Below, piece after piece: positions 58,440 through 64,000 of a stretch of 64,000 nt of DNA. Source of the stretch: JAADJA01 sp963708435 (GTDB taxonomy: Bacteria > Bacteroidota > Bacteroidia > Bacteroidales > JAADJA01); NCBI GenBank assembly GCA_963708435.1, contig CAVPSZ010000042.1, forward strand, positions 62,001 through 126,000, given 5' to 3'. The notes beneath the pieces are model-generated. The model had not been told where the DNA came from and searched no databases. It saw only the letters and a list, made by a program, of their open reading frames with translations. Within the stretch, counting starts at the first letter, position 1. Every line of letters starts with the position of its first letter. The position numbers and the translations under genes were made by a program.

Positions 58440-61400
58440 TTAATCCGGTACCTGGCAATCTTTGCCGATATTTCGGTACCAGCAATCATCCTTGTCCCGG
58501 TTATTCACCTGTCCGTCGATGTTGAAATCGCCGGGTTTATATCCTTTAGTTCCGGCTACAGGATGCCACAGGACACTCATGTCCTGCATCATAATCATCC
58601 CGTCACAATCAGCATCGCCTCCGATCATCCCCCAGATTCCCGGAGCAACTTCTTTGCAGCCGGCCATTCCTCCGTAGGTCTTGTTATAGCCGGTGGTGAA
58701 GTCATAAGTATAGATTCCTCCCGGGGCGGTAATGGCATTGGCAGACAATATCGCCAGATGATTCCTGTGATGAACTACACCATAAAGGCCATTCACTGCC
58801 GAGACAGAGAAGAACATCGGGCTTGTACCATCGGTAGCGACAATGCTGCCGTCAGTTTTGATAAATCCTGCCTGCCTTGCTATTCTTGTGGCGGAAGTGG
58901 CATTGGCTGCCGAGGTGGCATCCCTCAGTTCTACCAGCACCCAGTCTACAACACCGGACGGTATAGAAGCAACGGATTCCGTTCCGTTATAGTTCCACGG
59001 AGCCATGTTGAAAGGCTGGCTCAGCGGGATCATTCCGCCGAGATTGAGAGGAGTAGTACTCATCGTTCCTTCAAGCATTGCAGTGAGGTCTAAAGAGAGA
59101 CCCAGTGATACAATCATGGTGCAGGGGATCTGGATCTGGCTTTCATCACCGTCATTGCTGTTGACCGTGATCTGGCCTGTATATGTACCGGGGGTCAGTC
59201 CGGTCGCATCGAAGGTCACTATCGGGCTCTGGCTGCTGCCCTGGGCAACGGTTCCGGAGGCGGGAGCAATGGTCAGCCATTTATTGGAAGCCTCCACAAT
59301 GACTGTGTAATCCTCCACTTCGCCATAAGTTGTGGTTCCACAGGAACTGCCGCAGTCATCACCGGAATATTTAAGACGGATGCGCATACGTGTTGGCCCA
59401 GGTAATGCTGTTTCGGGTATCGTTATTGCATATGTGCCCTGGCCGCCATTGCTGTATACACATACCGGGTTTTCTCCTGCATCGGTGAACACCTGGTTCT
59501 GGTTCCAGTCAATCCAAACACCCAGGTCGTCGGTCGAATACACCACTCCGTTTGTAACTGTAATATTGTATGTCTCGCCTGCGGTTACGGTAGTTGAAAT
59601 CGACGTATAATCGGCATACTGGCTGCATGCTGATGAATTATTGATGGTATTGAACACCACACTGCTGATGTACTCATCGCAGGTTCCGCTGGCGGTGCAG
59701 TATGCTTTGCTTCCGTCCTCCTTTGAATTGACCTGTGTAATTGCGCTCCAGGTCAGGCCGTAATTGCCGGTATTGGAGATGGTGAGCGGAGCCGTAGCTA
59801 TTTCGTCAGGTTCAACCGTAATGCTGAAGGCTGTCGGGTTGATCCCGATCTCAGGAGCTATGACTACCGAAGGCGGGAAGACGATATAATCGACCCATGC
59901 GCAGTCGGAGCCTGCTACTACTGATCCGTCTTTTGAATAAGCCCATTTGAAGGTATGAGTCCCGGCAGTTACCGGGAAACTAACCTGCGCCCAGGCCACC
60001 TCACCCGACTGCTGTTCCTGCTGAACGCCGTCGATGTAAAACCTGAGGTAATCATAATTTGCTTCGGAAGAGACTTTCCTGTAGAAGGTGATGACTCCGG
60101 CAGTGGTCACACCCAGCATCACGCTCATTTCGGAACTCTGGCTGTGGTTGATGACGCCTGATTTGGCTGTATAAAGTCCTTCATACTGCCCGGTATTGGC
60201 TATGGTCCAGTTGGCGTTGCCGCCGAAAGTCCATGGGAAACGAGTAAAGTTGCCCAACTCCCAGTCTTCCAGTACGAGGCCAACAGAGGTGTAGTAGGTA
60301 TGACTAAATCCATAGTTGCCCGCACTGACGTTCATGGCCAGATCGACTGATTGACCGACCGGTGTGGAGGGTGAGCAGGAGATACTGAAGTCAGCATTGG
60401 CTGAGCCGGAAGCAGCAATTGTACCTAGGACATCGTTTCCGCTGATAATAGTGATATAAGGCGATACGGATGTCAGGGTGGCTGTGGCCGATGGTGAAAG
60501 GCTGTGGCCTGTATTGCTGACAACGGATGTTACCGTTGCCGTTTCTCCCGGATCGAGGCGGCCATTATTGTTGCCGCCGGTGGCATCGTTGATCAGGAGA
60601 TTGGCTGATGCCTGAAGCAACGGAGCGTTTAAAGTGATATTGAAATAGGAAATCCAGATATCATCTGTTCCTCCTGAAATACTAAGTTCGAAGTTAACAA
60701 CATGCTGATCGGGAATGGCAGCACCAACGGTTAAAGCAAAAGCATTATTAACCAGGGATGATGTTCCGGCATTAATTGTACCATAACTTGCACTGTTGTC
60801 AGTAATTGTAATGTAAGGATCAGAAGATATCAATGTGGCAGTCACACCAGTTGCAGCTGCGCTACCGAGGTTTTTAACGGTCATGTTAAGAGAGATATTT
60901 TCTCCATAATCAGCCGCTCCGTTATTATTTCCGGAAGCATCGTTAATTGCATGTGTTTCATAAGCAACATAAGGTCCTGTTGGTGGTAATATCGGTATGG
61001 TCGATGAATAACGATAATAATTTTGTTTTGTAATTGTTATGACCAAATCCTGACCAGGATTTTGCGGAGCTATGTTAACTGAAACCGGAGAGCCAGTTCC
61101 ATTGGCGGTTCCAATTATTTCTCCATTAACCGTCAAAGCAATAAAAGATCCTGCATTTGCCGTAACTGAAAAAGAAGTTGTACCGCTAAGTAAAGCTGCA
61201 GCATGGTTTACTGTTAAATTTTGAGGAACCTCTGAATAAACAGTTGTAAAGGCATCCCCGTGATGGTGAAAAAGATGATAAGTAACTTCTTTATTCTCGG
61301 TGTTATAGGGCCAGCTCGATTGCTGAAGGAAATATTTACCTGCTGCATTACCGAAAGCAGGTAATACATCCCGGGAAGGAGGTGTTGTACCATAGGTGGG

Positions 61401-63134
61401 CATAAAATTGGGCCACAGGTTATCCATCACACCCCAAACATAAGTGTCGTTTACGAATGAATATGAAACCTCAGAAGGTGCCGTTATGCCCAAAGCTCCG
61501 GCATTTTGTCCATTGAATTTATAACGGTGAAATTTTTCTGCAAATACTTCACTGGTGTAATTGTATTTTCCTGTCAGACAGTTGATCGAGAAAACCCAGG
61601 ATAATTTACCCACATTCGTTAATCCGTCGATGTCAGTTGAAGTATAAGCTGGCTCTCCCCAACCTTGCTCAAAACCATGATCTCTGTGTTGCAAAGCAAA
61701 CGACCCTGCATTTAAAGCTGCATTTATCTGGGCTGGAGTTCCACCACTCCAGCCACCAAGGGTGGCTGGTGAAGCAGGAATATACCCCAAACCACTGGGT
61801 CCAAAAAGATCCACAACAGCTGTTGTATTGCCGTAAGTAGTTGTTGACCAGACAGTACCTGGTGTTCCACTGTAAATAGCATTTATCCTGACAGGATTTT
61901 TACCTTGCGCATACTTCCAGAATCCGCCGACAATTTCCGAACATAGCTGGAACCAGCGCTCTGTTTGCCAGCCTAATGCTGTAATGGGCTTGTTATAGAA
62001 GTTCGGATCGGTTGGAGGTGTCTGTTCATAATTCAGGAATTTCGTGATCATGGTTTCGAGATGAGTGGCGTTTTGTGCCGTCATCCTTGCAAATACTATT
62101 TCCGGCATATGATTCCCGTCCACATCTGCATAAATATTGTCCGAAACACAATAACTGTTATAAATCGGTGAAACAATCGTACTTCCGGTGGTACCGTAAT
62201 CACCAATCAAAAGGACAGCAGCAGGAGGAATATCCCATGTATTGTAAGCAGTATTTACATAGCTCTCGATAGCTGTAGTTGTATTTCCGCCAATATCAGT
62301 CGTGGTAACAATACCCGTTTTAATACCCTGCAGTTGTCTCCAGCTCTTAATTTGTTGCGCCCATGAAATAAACGTTGCATCATTTGGAACAATGATGATG
62401 TATTCGTAATCAGGGGTCTTGGCAGAGCCTGATTTTTTACTATAATCGATTTCGGGAATAGATTCTGGATTTAATACTGCATCAAGGATGATCGGATCCC
62501 ACCAGCGGCTTCTCAATCGGTCGTCCCCGATATGACCATTTCCGCCTTCCATTGAAATTTCGATTTGAAGATCGCGGTAAACAATCAATTCCTTTGTTAC
62601 AGGATTGTACTGAAATGGCGTAACGCCAAGCATTACAACATCTACTCCCCTTATTTTTGTCGGTTCTGAAAGTTTTATCGGTTCTGCAGGATAAAATTCA
62701 TTTTTTGAATAAATTTTCTGGTTCTTTTCATAATGCAAAGGACCGGTTTCTGTATCAAGCGGAATTCGTGGTGCAGGGGCAATGCTGACATTATTAAACG
62801 TCTCGATCCGGGAGGCAGTGACTTTCATGTTAGCCTGAGCTCCCTGCGGAATAGCTATGAACCTTCCGGTTCCAGCCAAATCGGGTGATCCCTCATCATT
62901 CGAAAGAAAGATTCCCGGAACATTGACTGTTTTTAATTGCTCACCATCGATATTAAGATCGGTTAAGGTGAAACTCGTTAGTGAAAAATTAATGATCATA
63001 CCCGAATTATCTTCAGCTTGAATAGAAAATCCGTGATCACCCCAGCTATCGGTGTAATCGATCTGCTGGCTGAAACTATACCGGCTGCTTACTAACAGAG
63101 CCAGTATAAACACAAATTTGAATAGTTTTTTCAT
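58440..63134 (-). CDS. Gingipain-like C25 cysteine protease with GEVED and dockerin-like modules
   Basis: 1564 residues, unbroken. Signal peptide (MKKLFKFVFILALLVSSRYSFSQ) and a gingipain-type propeptide (about 25-240; LLGVTPFQYNPVTKELIVYRDLQIEI has this look). The C25 catalytic domain spans about 245-660: VPNDATFISWAQQIKSWRQLQGIKT, VLLIGDYGTTG, catalytic His in LQHRDHGFEQ (about 485) and catalytic Cys in FSINCLTGKYN (about 516). A gingipain Ig-like domain, two CARDB-like domains, a MAM-like domain (FYRKVSSEANYDYLRFYIDGV), a GEVED domain (about 1141-1281) and the ~215-residue C-terminal module shared with the M14 protein complete it. The module ends in Ca-loop motifs GDADCDGMIMMQD and DFNIDGQVNNRDKDD. 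Cleavage specificity is not predictable. Confidence 0.9.
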   Translation of the reverse strand: MKKLFKFVFILALLVSSRYSFSQQIDYTDSWGDHGFSIQAEDNSGMIINFSLTSFTLTDLNIDGEQLKTVNVPGIFLSNDEGSPDLAGTGRFIAIPQGAQANMKVTASRIETFNNVSIAPAPRIPLDTETGPLHYEKNQKIYSKNEFYPAEPIKLSEPTKIRGVDVVMLGVTPFQYNPVTKELIVYRDLQIEISMEGGNGHIGDDRLRSRWWDPIILDAVLNPESIPEIDYSKKSGSAKTPDYEYIIIVPNDATFISWAQQIKSWRQLQGIKTGIVTTTDIGGNTTTAIESYVNTAYNTWDIPPAAVLLIGDYGTTGSTIVSPIYNSYCVSDNIYADVDGNHMPEIVFARMTAQNATHLETMITKFLNYEQTPPTDPNFYNKPITALGWQTERWFQLCSEIVGGFWKYAQGKNPVRINAIYSGTPGTVWSTTTYGNTTAVVDLFGPSGLGYIPASPATLGGWSGGTPAQINAALNAGSFALQHRDHGFEQGWGEPAYTSTDIDGLTNVGKLSWVFSINCLTGKYNYTSEVFAEKFHRYKFNGQNAGALGITAPSEVSYSFVNDTYVWGVMDNLWPNFMPTYGTTPPSRDVLPAFGNAAGKYFLQQSSWPYNTENKEVTYHLFHHHGDAFTTVYSEVPQNLTVNHAAALLSGTTSFSVTANAGSFIALTVNGEIIGTANGTGSPVSVNIAPQNPGQDLVITITKQNYYRYSSTIPILPPTGPYVAYETHAINDASGNNNGAADYGENISLNMTVKNLGSAAATGVTATLISSDPYITITDNSASYGTINAGTSSLVNNAFALTVGAAIPDQHVVNFELSISGGTDDIWISYFNITLNAPLLQASANLLINDATGGNNNGRLDPGETATVTSVVSNTGHSLSPSATATLTSVSPYITIISGNDVLGTIAASGSANADFSISCSPSTPVGQSVDLAMNVSAGNYGFSHTYYTSVGLVLEDWELGNFTRFPWTFGGNANWTIANTGQYEGLYTAKSGVINHSQSSEMSVMLGVTTAGVITFYRKVSSEANYDYLRFYIDGVQQEQQSGEVAWAQVSFPVTAGTHTFKWAYSKDGSVVAGSDCAWVDYIVFPPSVVIAPEIGINPTAFSITVEPDEIATAPLTISNTGNYGLTWSAITQVNSKEDGSKAYCTASGTCDEYISSVVFNTINNSSACSQYADYTSISTTVTAGETYNITVTNGVVYSTDDLGVWIDWNQNQVFTDAGENPVCVYSNGGQGTYAITIPETALPGPTRMRIRLKYSGDDCGSSCGTTTYGEVEDYTVIVEASNKWLTIAPASGTVAQGSSQSPIVTFDATGLTPGTYTGQITVNSNDGDESQIQIPCTMIVSLGLSLDLTAMLEGTMSTTPLNLGGMIPLSQPFNMAPWNYNGTESVASIPSGVVDWVLVELRDATSAANATSATRIARQAGFIKTDGSIVATDGTSPMFFSVSAVNGLYGVVHHRNHLAILSANAITAPGGIYTYDFTTGYNKTYGGMAGCKEVAPGIWGMIGGDADCDGMIMMQDMSVLWHPVAGTKGYKPGDFNIDGQVNNRDKDDCWYRNIGKDCQVPD

Positions 63135-63314
63135 AAATAAATAATTTAAATTAACCTGAAAATCGTATAGAATTCTTTAAATCAATAACATAAAAAAAGA
63201 GCGGTAAATTTATAACTCTTTTTTGAAAACTCAAAAATTCTAAGTAATTCAGAATGAATCAAAATAAAGCTCATGCATAAATTACCCACAAAACCTGAAG
63301 TAATGACAAAATAT

Positions 63315-63322
63315 TACTTTTG
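63315..63322 (+). promoter_or_regulatory. Candidate -7 box (TACTTTTG) for the flippase gene
   Basis: 26 bp before the TTG start at 63349. Confidence 0.35.
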
Positions 63323-63348
63323 CCTGACATATAGCTGACTGTTTAATA

Positions 63349-64000
63349 TTGAATCCTTTAAAGAAACTTGCAGGGCAAACAGCAATTTACGGTTTAGGGA
63401 CACTGGTTCCAAGACTTCTTAATTATTTTCTCGTTCCTCTTTACACCCGGCTATTTCTTGAAGATGAGTACGGCGTAATAACCGAGTTATATTCCTGGAT
63501 GGCGTTTTTTTTAGTCGTTTTGCTTTATGGAATGGAAACAACATTCTTCCGGTTTGCCAGCAAAGATTCTGATCCAAAAAGGGTATTCAGCACCTCTTTC
63601 ATTACCGTATTATCATCTTCCCTTTTATTCCTTGCTCTTGTAATCCTGTTTATAAATCCCATTTCACAAGGATTAAAATACCCGGATCACAAAGATTTTA
63701 TAATTTACTCAGCCATCCTGATAACCATTGATGTTATTACTTCGATACAATTTGCTTACCTCCGTCACCTTAACCGGCCGATATTGTTTTCAGCCATAAG
63801 AATTATTTCAGTGGCTGTGAATGTATGCCTGAATTTATACTTTATCTGGTTTTGTGATTTCGAGTACAGGCGAAATCCTGATTCTCCCTGGTTATTTTTT
63901 TATAATCCTGATTTTAGGATAGGGTATGTATTTGTTTCAGGAATGGTAGCGAGTATAATAACAGCTTTATTGCTATCCCCTCAGTTATTAAAACTAAAAC
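63349..64000 (+). CDS. Polysaccharide/lipid-linked oligosaccharide flippase, N-terminal part
   Basis: Runs off the right edge; 217 residues are visible. The start is TTG at 63349, because an in-frame TGA at 63325-63327 and no ATG limit the choices; conserved sequence begins NPLKKLAGQTAIYGLGTLVPRLLNYFLVPLYTRLFLEDEYGVITELYSW, split here at no break. This is the N-terminal signature of the PST/MATE-like polysaccharide transporters (Wzx type). Six or so membrane segments are visible (e.g. SSLLFLALVILFINPI, IIYSAILITIDVITSI). The family flips undecaprenyl-linked sugar units across the inner membrane. The expected glycosyltransferase genes would lie beyond the window. Confidence 0.85.
   Translation, partial: MNPLKKLAGQTAIYGLGTLVPRLLNYFLVPLYTRLFLEDEYGVITELYSWMAFFLVVLLYGMETTFFRFASKDSDPKRVFSTSFITVLSSSLLFLALVILFINPISQGLKYPDHKDFIIYSAILITIDVITSIQFAYLRHLNRPILFSAIRIISVAVNVCLNLYFIWFCDFEYRRNPDSPWLFFYNPDFRIGYVFVSGMVASIITALLLSPQLLKLK

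Overview
The window is a chromosomal segment of a Bacteroidetes (Bacteroidota) bacterium, probably an uncultured member of the Bacteroidales or a related order. Four things point there. Many large secreted proteins end in type IX secretion (T9SS) type A sorting domains (YPNP...GxYxxxI...K) or carry GEVED and dockerin-like modules. The Bacteroidetes -7 box TAnnTTTG recurs upstream of genes. Most starts lack a Shine-Dalgarno sequence. TonB C-terminal proteins, LytTR/LytS-type regulators and T9SS cargo are abundant. No phage, IS transposase, rRNA operon or CRISPR array was seen.

Layout. Positions 1-8.3 kb hold a divergent pair of giant surface proteins: a leftward GEVED/Ig/dockerin-like protein cut by the window edge, and a rightward cohesin-like protein with nine tandem beta-sandwich repeats and a T9SS tail. 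Positions 8.4-17.2 kb hold a DUF559 nuclease-like gene flanked by GC-rich hairpin repeats, then housekeeping genes (RluA-family pseudouridine synthase, panB, a lipoprotein, dnaK, udk, a GH109-like Gfo/Idh/MocA protein, mce). Positions 17.3-22.6 kb hold a TonB-rich cluster: a VIT-VWA-TonB fusion, a TonB protein, an ECF sigma factor and an anti-sigma-TonB fusion interrupted by a stop. Positions 22.5-28.2 kb hold a MITE-like element, rlmN, tRNA-Ala(GGC), thpR, a DUF6249 protein, a second ECF sigma/membrane-protein pair, and glnS followed directly by tRNA-Gln(CTG). Positions 28.2-37.5 kb hold an operator-like palindrome, a T9SS cargo protein, a cupin, an outer-membrane barrel, an SDR and purL. Positions 37.8-51.7 kb hold three tandem beta-helix T9SS cargo paralogues, a serine-hydrolase T9SS protein, and a LytTR regulator with two tandem TPR-histidine kinases. 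Positions 52-64 kb hold a membrane MutS-like ATPase, a CYTH protein, an M14 carboxypeptidase and a C25 gingipain-like protease sharing a dockerin-like C-terminal module, and the start of a polysaccharide flippase.

At least thirteen single-base frame breaks interrupt nine genes, many at short homopolymers. The protein continues perfectly in the next frame, so most are probably sequence errors. Genes are annotated here across the breaks, with the break position stated. One anti-sigma gene instead carries an in-frame TAA.

Themes: (1) surface proteins that may assemble by cohesin-dockerin-like contacts; (2) several families of small inverted-repeat elements lying against gene ends, two of them abutting or supplying stop codons; (3) envelope signalling through ECF sigma factors, TonB-domain proteins and LytTR/LytS systems.
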